A DNA stretch of 64,000 nt from contig NC_050468.1 in assembly GCF_013373865.1 (NCBI RefSeq), positions 12,950,496 through 13,014,495 of the forward strand. The letters are read 5' to 3'. Origin of the DNA: Monomorium pharaonis (taxonomy: Eukaryota; Arthropoda; Insecta; Hymenoptera; Formicidae). Under the pieces are notes generated by a model. That model worked only from the letters and a program-made list of their open reading frames with translations, was not told the DNA's origin and searched no databases. Shown here piece by piece: positions 1 to 12,590 of this stretch; the first letter of the stretch is position 1, and each line of letters begins with the position of its first letter. The position numbers were made by a program, and so were the translations under genes.

Positions 1-1833
1 CGGCGGTGTTTTATAACTGCTGCGCATTGGAAGAAAATCCGCTGGGGCCTTTAATATATTTAAGACGCGTGTCTCCCTACCGAGTCTAATAAGATGAACG
101 AGAATGGTAAACCACAATATAGAATAGTCGGTGGAATGCGACGGGGATTGAAGGCACAGCGGAAACTGATCTGGGGCGGATTAAGTGGGTCATGGTACAG
201 GAGAAAGATCGACCATGGATGGCGGTGCGACACATTTGCTCCTGGGATTTTGTTGAAATATTCCGCACAAACGAGAACGATTATATACCGTGAAGCGCGT
301 GAGCCATTTCCGCTCGCACCAAACTCAACTTGTCGTTTGCATGCAGTTATCCATTTTTCTTTATACGATCATGAATATACTTTATGTTTAAAAAAAAAAT
401 TGAACATTTCAAAGTGATCGTCGATTAGAAAACTGTCTTATTTCTTTCATTACTATTGCATTATTATTAGCTTATATGTTATATTTATGGTTTATAAAGT
501 TGATTTTATTATAATGTATTCTGTTAAGCTTTTGATAATAATCTCTAGTTCGCGAATGATTACTAAAGCGAAATTAGCTGAAGAGTCGACCATCTCATCG
601 TCACGTCATTAATATCGCAGATCCGACAAAATCTAGGTCAGATCTTCAGGAAACTGGCGGAAAGTTTTCGCGCGCGTGAACGATTTATCTCTTGCGACAA
701 GCTTTCACACCATTGACATGAGAAAGCGCAGTATAGAACGACAGTTTTGCTTGCTTCGTACTATTTACAGTTTTTTTGCTCACTGAAAATAAAGCTTTTT
801 TATTAATTTGCAAATCCGAAAGTTTAATAAATACATCGAAAAATTATTTGATTATAATTATATCAATAAGACATACATGATTAAGTACATTTTAGTGAAA
901 CTAAATAGAATTTCTGATTATTCCCACACAGCACAAGATATTCTATGAACATCCTAGAATATTTCATGAATATTTAGGATGCTCATTTTGTGCTGTATGA
1001 GTTATAACAGGATTCAAAACCTTATAACTATTGTAGAATGTTTGATAGACTTTACTAATAAGGATTTGTTTAATATTTTCCAATTAGATCTATAAAGTTA
1101 TACTTACTAGATGTGTACAACATAACCAGAATTCTGGTTAACATTAACCTTGTATCCTAATAGTTCTATTGTTATGCAAGTTGATACATATCAAGTGAAC
1201 ACGGGTCATTGTTTTGTGTCGTGCCTTTTTTTCTTCGTTCATGCCGTTTTATCTTGTAGTGAAGTGAAACGAAGTGATATGTGGCATAGTCGATGAGAAA
1301 ACGTCTCCTGTTTTTGCCAATATAATTTTGAAAAATACGTAGAAGTTTTTAAAGATTTGTAATATAAATTTAATTTAGATTTCTGTAGTTAATATTTAGG
1401 TAACTACCGCACATAGATTAAATTATTGATGTATTCCGCTTTACACATGATCCATTATTTAATCTTGTTTAACATTCGATGAACAAATAATACATTACGC
1501 GCGTCATGCATAAAATATGGAATATATCTATAATCAACCTCTGCTATATACGATAATTTCAAAATAATAACTATATTAGAAATTAAGTTGTATTATAAAT
1601 CATTAAAAATTTCAATTTTTTAAAATTTGTTTTTTAACAGATATACTGATTGTGATTGAATTTATCAGATTTCCCATTAAAATGCAACTAGATATTTTTG
1701 GTATGATAGAGGTCAATCAATTAAAACTTTGATGTTTCGAATTTGAACGTGGATCTTTTGCACAAAGAGTAGATGCACAACTCATGCGCGCCACTGCATT
1801 TTACTCACTGTAAAAAATAGAAAAAAATCTTTT
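1..1833. other. Non-coding sequence
   Basis: No exon recognised. A weak hairpin of about 75 bases sits at 926-1000, where ACAGCACAA pairs with TTGTGCTGT around AT-rich DNA. Short open frames here have no family resemblance. Confidence 0.6.
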
Positions 1834-2120
1834 TTGCCAAGTTCCAACAAGCTTGTCAAAAACACTCCAAAAAATCTAATATTGAAATTGTTCCAAAAGT
1901 GACGATTTATTCCATACAAATCAACAAATTCAAGTTTTATAATATACATATAGTCTGGTCATTAGAGTAATCATTAGAAAATAGCTCGCGCAGTAGTTAA
2001 AAATGAAAAAAAATAATTATTTGACTTGTTACATAAGTCATGTGGCGCCCCATCTATTACCATTAATATGCCTTAAAATTCTTTTGGAATGATTTTGACA
2101 CCTTTGTTGGAACTTGGCAA
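1834..2120. mobile_element. Inverted-repeat element, about 290 bp
   Basis: TTGCCAAGTTCCAACAA at 1834-1850 is matched by its exact reverse complement at 2104-2120. The similarity continues inward for about 20 more bases with mismatches (TGTCAAAA, then CTCCAAAA or ATTCCAAAA). Target duplication was not identified. Confidence 0.65.
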
Positions 2121-5100
2121 AAATCTGAATTAAACTCTGACTTATATTTTTCAAATGACTAAGTTAAATATTACAAAAATTATTGATCATCTTTGATTGT
2201 GAGACATTGCAATATACTTTGTTGCGGAAAAAAATCATTTCTAGCAATTTCTTTTACGAAATATTTTTGTCAATCTTTGTCAAAAAGTGTTTGTACCCCG
2301 GAAGTGTGTTTAAATCCATCTTTATATACATATATATATTTTTTTTATTTTTATAATAAATGTGCTCTTAAAGTTGGCTATATATTTCTGAAACACTTTG
2401 TGCACTGTAAATAAATAAAACTACATAATAAAAATAAACATTATGTATATGAAACATCGCGGGTTGGTAAAGATATAATAATTTTAAATTATCGTTTATA
2501 ATCATATTCTGTTCACATGTAAAATTTATATTCAAATTTGAAAAAAAAAACTGCGCAGTTGTCGCTCGCAAAAAAATTTCAATTTTCGGATCTACGTTGT
2601 TTTCGAAATATCGTGCTGAATTGTTTCCTGTCGCGTCCAACGCGGAGGCTGAAAATTATTCACCGCCCGCCACGATAATCTGATTTATTCTTGTCGCATC
2701 CCATTCCATCTCACTTTTACTCGTCCAGCATCATTTTGCAATACCGTCAGGAACGTTTCCGTTCGATCGATCCGCATTGCGTTTAAGCGACAAGCAGTTT
2801 ATGAGCGCAGAGAAACGATTGCATTTCAGTCGACGAATTCGAACTTTTAATGCAAATGAAATATTCGCTCGGCAGAAAAACGATTCTGTCCACTACGTTT
2901 GTCTTTTAAACTTGCACTGCAGCATTTGTAGAAATGTATTTCTAATGATCTAAACTCTAAAGGAAACTAGATTTAATGGTAAAAGCATTCTTGAAAGTCA
3001 CTTCTAATTATTATTAATTTTTGTTTTTTTAATTTGTATAATTTTGCTTATAATTTTTTAAATATAATTTAATATTTAAATATTTTTATGCTTATTCATT
3101 TTCTGTAAACTATTATAATATTTGATCAAGATTTTGGGTAAGTTAAAATATTTTTTAAACTAAATTAAGTTAAAGTTAATGCCTTATAAAATTAATTTAT
3201 TTATGTTAAAAATCACAAAATGAACAAAAAACTAACTTGGTTAAAAGATGAGTTAAGATTAAATTAAATTGAAAAATAATTTTGAAATTATTTATATATA
3301 TTAAATTAGAAAGTTGTAATTTTTTAAAATTACATTATTTATAACACACAATTATATATATAATATAAATTATTAAATAAATTTAATATTTTATTTGAAT
3401 GTAAATTAAGTTTATATAAAATAACGAAAAAATATTGTTTTTATATAAAAATGTGTTTTTCATAATTTTTAAACATAAATATTTAATTTAAAAGAAGGTT
3501 AATAAACTAGAATTTATACATACATAGTGTTTTAAAAATAATTTGTTGAAGGTTAAAGTTAAATTATTTAAAATTATCTAAATTAAGTTAAAAGTTAAGT
3601 TAAAGTTATTAATTTTTAACTTTTTAATTGGTTATTATTCAATCCTACATTTGCTACCGGTATTTTAAAGTAGATATGAATTATCGAAGTATGTGAAGAG
3701 AATTCGAGAAAAGATGTTAACGAGCGTAAAAAGATTTTCTTTGAATACGCTTGAATAATTAAATTCAATTAAAAAGAAAATGTGCTAGAAAGGATTGAAA
3801 ATTTTCTTTAGAAAAAGATGAAAATGTAATTCAATATAATTACATTTTATAAATTGAAATAACAATTTTAAAGTCGAAGTTTTAATATTGAATTCAATTT
3901 TGAATTTGTATATATTAAGAAATATTACAATACATTTTATATTTTAGCGTTTAATTTTTATTTCGTTTGTATAATATTTAATTTTTTTTAATTTAAACGT
4001 ACACACACACACACACATGCGAAATCGTAAAGAAACTTTTTGAAATGGAGTTGTATACGATTGGTAGTCAGAAATATCAAAATATCGATTAACAGTTTTA
4101 CATCAACAGAAAAAGCGGATCGATGTTCATTGCAGATATTCAGCGCAGCATTCGTCTTTGCTTTTAGGCTAACGACTAACCGCGCATAAATCAGGTGTGA
4201 TTCATGAACTCTATCGAGGCAATAAACTCATTCCATTTACGTCGTTCGCACTAATTTATCATCACACAAAAAAATGATTTTATATTTATGCTCTGTTCTT
4301 TAAAAACACGCTTGAAACAAGAATTTGTTATCCGTCACACGCTATGAATTTCAAATTATGATAGATTCTTCAAACAATAATTTACAAAATGCATTCGCTG
4401 ACATGTCATTAATCATACTTCCTAGAAATGAAAATTAATATTACTTAAAATAATGTTTTAGAAGCCAATCTTCCGTAAGTTTATTCTTCTGAACGTAACT
4501 CATAAAGCACATGTTATGTAAAAATAATGCAAATTATGATACACTAAGACCAAAAACGTCTTGGCTTTTTAATAACGCGAACAGATTTATTTTCACTTAA
4601 TTTTTATCAGTAATTTGGAACTTCACATGAATGGCAGTGATGTGATCGAAGTGTGTGGTGACAATTTTGAGAGTGTGTTGTGCATTTATGCCAAATGCAA
4701 ATGCACGAAAATTGCGTTACTCGCGAAGCGACGAAGAGAAGTTGCAATTTTTCTTAACGAGTCAAAATTGAAATCGTGCCGGGCTTTCGTTCGGCAATTG
4801 AGAAAGAGAGATGGACCCTTCTCGCATGTCTTTCTCTTGCAGTAACTTGCGGTGCACAGTTGGGTTTTCTTCCGCCGCGGAATACAAATTGATCGTGCCT
4901 CTAAGTCGCGTAGGCGACCTCGTCGCTTTTATTGCGGTCACGTGCTTCTTTTCCAGGCACTTTTACTATTTTTCCGCGTAAGAAAGATGCACACCCGATA
5001 TTTTCCCGCCGACGCTTCTCTTTCGATCCATTTACATACACCGTGCTCTGGCAGGAAAGGTCAATCCTTCAAGAGGTTATAGTTGATAAAAAATTTCTCA

Positions 5101-7000
5101 TGTAAACATACTTTTATAAAATTGCAAAGCACTTAAAAAGCTTATGTGTTATTAGATTTAAACTACACAATTTCCCCAGTCTTAAGAAATAGCTGTAACT
5201 GTTGGACTGCGTCAAACGAAAAGAAGTATTTCCTACTTGTTTATATATATGAATCGATCGCTCACATAGAAGATTCTTTACTCGTACGTATTCTATTACT
5301 TGCCGAACTATGACCTTTCTTCTACGACACCGTGTATAGGCGAGTTTCCTAGGACTCAAAGGAGAACCGATGTTAGTTTTTTTTTTCTCATTGCCGCCAA
5401 GCGAAGCCCTGGATGCATTTAATTTTCTATGCGGTTCACATCTCTTTGTGATTTTTTTTGTACAACTTTATGCAGACACTCTCATACAATCCAATTAACT
5501 TACGTGACATGAGAATTAAATAAAGCATAAATATTGAAAAGTACCGTCCTTCTGTGCATCTATTGGCGAGTAAATACATTGCAATAAATAAAATTATTCT
5601 AATAGGACAAAGCGATTAGACATCCATCACAGATGAATAAATAGAAATTGATCGATTGAGTAACAATTGAATGATACAATTTTTTATTAAATCAATTGAA
5701 ACAAATTTTGCGTAACAATTACCATACTTTTTAAAAATAAAATGAAATGACATTAACGAGAATTTTCTCTCAAAAATATGATTCTGGTGTATTAATCAAA
5801 ATACAACTACAGTTAGAGCCATAAATCTCAATTTCCTCATTGCCCTGTGTGTACTGTGATTTGATTAGTCTTATGATTGGAATTGCATGCCGTTTATCGA
5901 CGTTAGAACGAAAAACTATCGGATTACGTACGTATGATCTTACGATTGAATGGCCGGACGCATCTCTTCTCGATTATGAGACCATAAAAGTTTGTATTCC
6001 GCTTTTATGGCGAGCGAAGCTTGTTCTCATTCTAGGGAAATAAATACCTTGCACTCTCGACATCCATCGTTATAACCGCGATAACACGACACTTTTACGT
6101 GATTAAAGACGATAAAGAAGAAGTACTTTGTCCAGTGTTTTTCCCTCTCAATGCTTCTTCTAACAAAGACGCGAATTAAAAAATCTGTGATGACCGTGAA
6201 AATTAAAAATTCTGCAAGAGACTGTTTTATAATTCGTATATTGTTTCTCTTGTATCTGTAACGCGCGTTAACTTCCATTTCCTGGCACATTGACACGAAA
6301 AACAAGCGGACAGCAATCAGGATGCACGCATCCCCGCGTTCTCTTTCACCATCTCTGTCTTCTACGTTAGAGCCAGTTAACGGAGGTCAAAGGTATCGCT
6401 CCGTTCAATTTATGCCCATACAGAAGCTCTGTAATTTTGCCCTGGCTATACAATACATATTCATGAACACCTGCACGAAGGACGGACGCGCCATGGACCT
6501 TTTCCCTTTGGTAGATCGAAAGTATCCGTGTTGGTTTACAATCGCGTCGATCGTGTTTGCCGTGCGACCAAGCCAACTGTTCCGTTGGTGGCCGCCCGCG
6601 ATTGAGAACACTGATAATTTAATAAGCCTTAGAGTAAGTAAGGATATGAGATGGCCATAGGAAGAGATGGTCAATGGCTATAATTTTTCTAATAATTGCT
6701 AAATAAAGTGTTCTTGTAATTATTTTCAAAGATAATCAATATTTACTGCAGTTTATGTGCGTATGCTATTCGAAATAACGATATTGTGGATATTATATCA
6801 CGTTTTTACTTTGGACTGTCTGCAAAACTTTTTACGTGTTCATTAAAAATTGCCACAATGTCGAATAAATTACAGTTGTGCTGTCGCAATGAACGTTACC
6901 CACGTAACAAAAGTATGTAAATTGTAATATGTAATTATATTTGTTATTTCCTTTTTTATTTTTTAAATAAAGTCTATGATTATTTTTCTTTCACAGTTTT
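2121..7000. other. Non-coding sequence, GC-richer islands
   Basis: Apart from the repeat at 3130-3625, nothing is assigned. Stretches at about 2640-2900, 4615-5080 and 5840-6660 are richer in CG than their surroundings and could be conserved enhancers or unannotated exons, but no known protein is seen in any frame. Confidence 0.5.
3130..3625. repeat. AT-rich stretch with repeated AAGTTAAAGTT motifs
   Basis: TAAATTAAGTTAAAGTTAAT at about 3160 and a similar block at about 3577, with several GTTAAAG words between, suggest a degenerate interspersed repeat. Confidence 0.45.
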
Positions 7001-7522
7001 GGGCAAGATAGCCCATGACATTTCGGGGTGCTTACGTATATATTTTATTAAAAAAGACAAAAATTATAAGTTGTGCACCTAATATTTTAATTTGATATAT
7101 ATATATACATTTTTTTTTTTTTTAATAGTGACAATGAGTTAAATTGATCCTAAACTTATGTGAACATTTAATATTAAAAATGTTTAAAAATAAAATTAAA
7201 TATGTGATATTATGTGGCAATAAAACTAAATATGTAAAATTATAAGTTTTTTTATTATTCTGTAAATGTTAAGTACATAAAAAATGTATAGCCAACTGTT
7301 CTATAATACTATGGCCATCCTTTCCCTAAAAGTTGTGAAAGAAGGCCAATGTTCATGTTTAAATATTTTGATAATAAAAAAATTTTATTAAGTATTTTCT
7401 CTTTAAAGTCGATAGTTTTACATACTTAAAGCTTCAGTGAAGTAATATACCAAACGCTATTAAAAAATAATAAAAATAAAAGTATGTTTTTTGCACTTAA
7501 AAAAACTATGACCATCTTACCC
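7001..7522. mobile_element. Candidate element with diverged inverted ends
   Basis: GGGCAAGATAGCCCATGA at the left resembles the reverse complement of the right end, GGGTAAGATGGTCATAG. A third related motif, TATGGCCATCCTTTCCCTA, lies inside at about 7311. The interior is AT-rich with no ORF. Confidence 0.4.
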
Positions 7523-7956
7523 GAGTTTACTCTACTATAACAATACATGGTTGTCGAGAATAGTATAACAAGTTAATCGAGTGATCGAAAGATCAAGAAC
7601 CTTTGTACACGTTGTACTTTATTTTGTTTTGGTTAATATGCAAGAATCATATTTTTTAAATAAATGTTTACTTTTTCCGATGTTGAAGAATCTTGCATCT
7701 ATCACATGCTATATAAATGAGAGTTGTGCTAATGTGGTATAGTTTACCTCAAACGTATCTCAAAAAAATTTTTTATTATTTAATACAAGTGATATTTAAA
7801 GATAAAATTATTTTGTGCAATGAATTATTTAGTTTCTTTTTTTTTAAGGAAAAGAAGGATTTTAGAAATATGGCAATAGATAGAGGGCATTGATATCTAG
7901 CTAGTAACTGTGTTTTAAAACTGACAAAATTGTCGGCACGCAGTTGATATGAACTA

Positions 7957-8070
7957 AAAATATTAAATTAATAGAAAAATTATATTCAGCACCAAGATTC
8001 GCTGCAGACCGAAATTAGCGATCTTAACTTTATATTTAAACATTTATTGGTTGAAGGATAAATTTATTAT
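7957..8070 (+). repeat. Dispersed copy of the LTR-like sequence
   Basis: Shared with 19231-19360 in the same orientation: AATAGAAAAATTATATT-AGC, ACCAAGATT-GCTGCA-ACC and a TTAACTTTAT block. It could be a solo LTR fragment of the same family. Confidence 0.7.
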
Positions 8071-9239
8071 TAAAAATAAAATATGAAATAAATAATGAGA
8101 AATAGATAGAAAAATTCTTAGGTAAATTTATGCATGATACAAATGTTTAAAAAATCTAAATTATATTTTTTTATTGTTGTCGAATCAATGCCTATAGTAA
8201 TTTAAGAATATGGTTTTATATGTATTTTGCAATGTTACGTTTTTAATCTAACAATAGACAGGATCGCAGAAAATCATTACTTTATATATAAAATATATGT
8301 ATAATATAATGCCGTAAACTTTATAAAACAACTTACCGTTACCGTTATCTATAATAAATAAAATAAGATGCACCAGTTAAAGCCATACATAAATCAATGT
8401 AAGAAGTAATATGTAATTTTTATTAAATTAAATTCAATATTAGAGAGATGATTTTTTTTTTAAACATCCAATTATTTATGTCACTCTTTGATCAGTTTAA
8501 TACGTTTATAGATTTTGTTTAATCGCAACATGGTATACGCATGTATCGTATGTTTTTATAAAATAACGATGAAATTTGTTACCCTTATTGAAAAAATATT
8601 ACAATGTTAATCATTACAGATGGAAAAAAGGTAACGACCATTACTTAAAGAAAAGTAATAGTAACGACGTTACAAGTAATGCGTTACTTTTCAATCCTGA
8701 AAATAGATTTATTGAAGAACATTTTATATTAATTTTATTATATATATAATTATTATAAAAGTTTTAATACATATATACATATTAAAACATATTAATATGT
8801 ACAAATTTTTCAACTCTATTTTTTTTAAATTGATATCGAATTAATTGATATGTTACAAAAATCAAAGATTTTGACCATTCTGATTTATTATTAGTGATAA
8901 AAATAAAAAATAAAATAATTAAATCGCACAATTAAATAGAACGCAGTTAAATAGAACAATTAGTTACATATATAAAAGGGCCACAGTTACATATAATTTG
9001 AATTAATAAAAATCAATTTACAATGATATTCAATTATTTATTAATCCGGATCTTATTACGGTTCGTTAATCATTTTTTATTTTTTTGAATTTTATTTTTA
9101 TTGAACTTTTGTGTGTGTGTTGTGTTTCTTATTTATTATATTTTTTACTATTTTTATTTGAGAATTATTATTTATAACACGTTAAGCGCCGAATTCTTCT
9201 ATATATTTTTTCATTTATGCCATACGATACTAACATTAT

Positions 9240-9312
9240 ATCGTTGGTCACCGGTGATTGACATGGCCTAAACGGAAAGTTCATCGTTGGTCACCGATGA
9301 TTGACGTGGCAT
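9240..9312. repeat. Paired direct repeat of about 29 bp
   Basis: ATCGTTGGTCACCGGTGATT and following GACATGGC recur about 42 bases later as ATCGTTGGTCACCGATGATT and GACGTGGC. Each contains the near-palindrome GGTCACCGGTGA(T). Confidence 0.8.
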
Positions 9313-12300
9313 ATAACATGTTAAAAGAGGTGCGTTTTTAGGTGTGAAATCAATAGATTTGATTTTTTTTAAAGACTAGTTGTTTAAATCGTATCTTTTG
9401 TATATGTTATAAAAAGATTGATAACAAATTGATTTATTTTTGGCAAAAAATTAAACATGAATAGATTTTATTTAGAAACATCAAGCTGCTATTTTTAATA
9501 TTAATTCATATGCAAATTAGTATTAAATGAGAAATATAATACAACATATTTTCAATAGAATTTTAGCAACTCTGTCCTATACTTGTAAAAAAGTTTTTAC
9601 AAGTTTTAACTATAATTAACTGTAGAAGAAATATTCTATATTTTATATATTGCTCTACAAAATTTCGTCAGTAGTTTGTTTAACCTGTAAGTACTCGCGC
9701 TGATTTTTGTAACGTAATTACTTGCGCGGGGTGTTCTCTAGACCCCAAATTGTTTTTGTAATAATATATACAAAAATTAACATTTTCAAATAAATAATTA
9801 TACATACCTACTTTATCTACAAATTATGCACTTCAATAATTAATAAAAGAAAATTTTCTCACCAGTGACCCAATCGTCTCTATTTGATCCCGTGCGAGTG
9901 TATTTACGGATTAATAACATAACTGTTTAATGCATGTTGACGCTTTGCGACTTTCTTTCAACATTCTTTATGTAAGAACTTACATTATTAACGAACTGTT
10001 TGCAAGAAAGGTTTACGAGGTAAACGTGACAAAAAGTGAAGATGATCGAAAATTTATCGGAGCATTGCAAAATCATGGTCAGTGTTTCTAACAACATTAT
10101 GTTACTTTCGAATTCATTAAAGTTCGACATCCCATCCTTCTGGTCGGTCGGTTGGTCAAATAACCGGAAGGTCTGGCATGTTTCCATGTGGTATTAACCC
10201 AATTTACACATTCACAGTTGTAATCACGCGAGCGTCGACTGAACTTGATCGAAAGAACAAACGAATGAATGAATGAATGCCCGCAACGGAATTCTAAACC
10301 TAGAGTTGTCGATGACCGGTTAATCATCTCGATATTTAATACGGAACGATTGTCCAGTTCATTGTAAAAAAAAGCTGTGTTTTGTGCTATCTTCTGCGTC
10401 TCGAAAGGGTTATTTCCGGAAACGTGAAAAGAATCGGAAGTGACTTGAGCATCATGTCGTGTCGGCTACGTCAATTCTTTCGATTCAGTTGATTGCGGAT
10501 GTGGACCGTAGAATTGGATCGACTAAAAGATGAAGGGGTGAGAATGAGGGCAGGATAGATTGCGATACCGTCGAGGTCAAAAGTGGTGAGGTCAGCCGAA
10601 GTCGATAACACGTCGAGATATCTAGAAAGAGGCCCAAGACACCTGAAAGTGTGCGACGTGTGTTTTGTAGAGTTCCTCTGGGAATAGCCTCTCTCTTTCT
10701 CTCTCTCCTCTTTGGTTTCTCATTCTATCCTTTTTTATCTATTATTCTTTACATTTTCTCAGCTTCCTGTTTCTTTCAAGGTGGAAGAAAAAGAATGAAC
10801 AAAATTTTTTCGTTCTCGACTCGAGAATCAAGATTTAATCAAAATTTCTAGACTGTGGTGACGATCGACTTGTAAACAAAGTACTCGAGCAAACTCTTAA
10901 AAATTTGTTAAAAGAATATTCTAATTTTATAAAATGAAAATGGTGATACATATAACTGTTTTAATGTAGTATTGTAGTAAAAAGAACTTTGATTTAATCT
11001 GTAAGATTTTAACTGCTAAATATCAGAATTTTGAGAAATTTACCACAAAAGTTTCAAAAAATCCTAGTTTTGTTATTTGTTAATAATTAATTCTGAACTA
11101 GAAGCTATAAATTTATTCAAGGTTTAAAATAAAAGATTTAAATTACTGTAACATAAAAAATAGACTGAACAAAATGTTAGAGTTATTTAAATTCTAAATA
11201 GTTTTATACTTAATATCATTTAAGTTGGTCTATTTGAATCTATTAAACCTATAATAACTTATTAATTTAAGAATTTGTTTAAGGGCATATTTAATACTAA
11301 AGGACGAACCACAATATATACAAGTTCTTTATTATATACACAACACAAAATTAAAGCACTATTTATTCTGAATTTCAAAAATTGGCAAACTTTAAGAGAG
11401 TATAATTTTATAAAAGTTGACCATAATAAAATGTTTCAAAAAACATTTTACAGCTTGAAATTTATTTTTGAGATTGGTACATTGATAAACTATTTATTGA
11501 TTTTTTACGAAGCTACATAGATACAAATGAGATGCGTTAAATTTCAAAATTTTTTAAATATTTATTTTCTCAAAATAATAAGTAAACAAACGAGAGAAGT
11601 ATCGCCTTGGACTGCTCAGTTGAAAAAGCAGTCGCTCGGCAAGCAGAAAGTTCTACTTTCTTAAGGTTGACTCCCAGTTTCCTTGTCGCGATATTTTTCT
11701 TGCCAAGAACACTATACACTATACACAGGACGTTTTAGTGGCAGTCTCTCCGGAAGATATATCCCTCTTTGAAGTCACAAAATTATTCAACATTGAAGCA
11801 AGAATGGTATTCTTCAATTCAATATTGAATAAGTCGAAAAAAAAAATTGTAACACTTACCAAAGAATACAAATTAAAGATAAAGATTTATGGTTTCAAAA
11901 TTTTTAAGCTGCATTTATGCACGATTTTTACGTGTTTTGGAACTTAGCAATTTATAAAAAATTACTAAGTTATTTAATTAAAATAAATTAAAAATTAAAA
12001 TTAAAGTAAAAGTTTTTAGCTGTAAAATATTTTCTGGAATATTTTATTATGATTATTTTTTACAGAAGTTATACTTTCTCTTGAAGCTTGCCTGTTTTCA
12101 TCAATCAGAATGGGTGAAGCTTTAATTTTAAGGTTGCTGAACACGAATTCAAATTTAAATTCTAAAAATTCAATTTTAATGAAAACTAGATATAACTTTA
12201 AAAGAATTTCTATCTTTATTTAATCTATTTTTTTTATTTTTTAACAGTAATTTATTCCATTTTAAGGTTTAAATTTTGAAGCACATTCCAGTCTAGAGTT

Positions 12301-12484
12301 ATTACTTATTGAAAAATATTGTAATTTTTTAAATAATTTTTGTAGCAGATTTCTCAAAATTTTTATATGATAAGAGATATTTTATGATGGAGATTCGTGT
12401 TTAACAACTAAACATATATAAAAAAATGACTTGTTAAACTTTAAGTCAAATTTTATGTTGCACAGTATAACGTATTTGTTTTTA

Positions 12485-12590
12485 GTTTATTAAAAATTTT
12501 TTTTTCCAAAAATAATTATTTTGTAACATTTTTTTTAGTTTATTAAAAGATTTTTTTTTTCCAAAAAATAATTATTTTATGCATTTCAAT
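12485..12590. repeat. Direct tandem duplication of about 54 bp
   Basis: GTTTATTAAAA, a long T run, CCAAAAATAATTATTTT and then a T-rich end are repeated once with small changes. Confidence 0.75.

Noticed and set aside
4615..5082. Two adjacent open frames of 76 codons
   Set aside because: No known domain, no clear splice context, and composition consistent with a CG-richer non-coding island.
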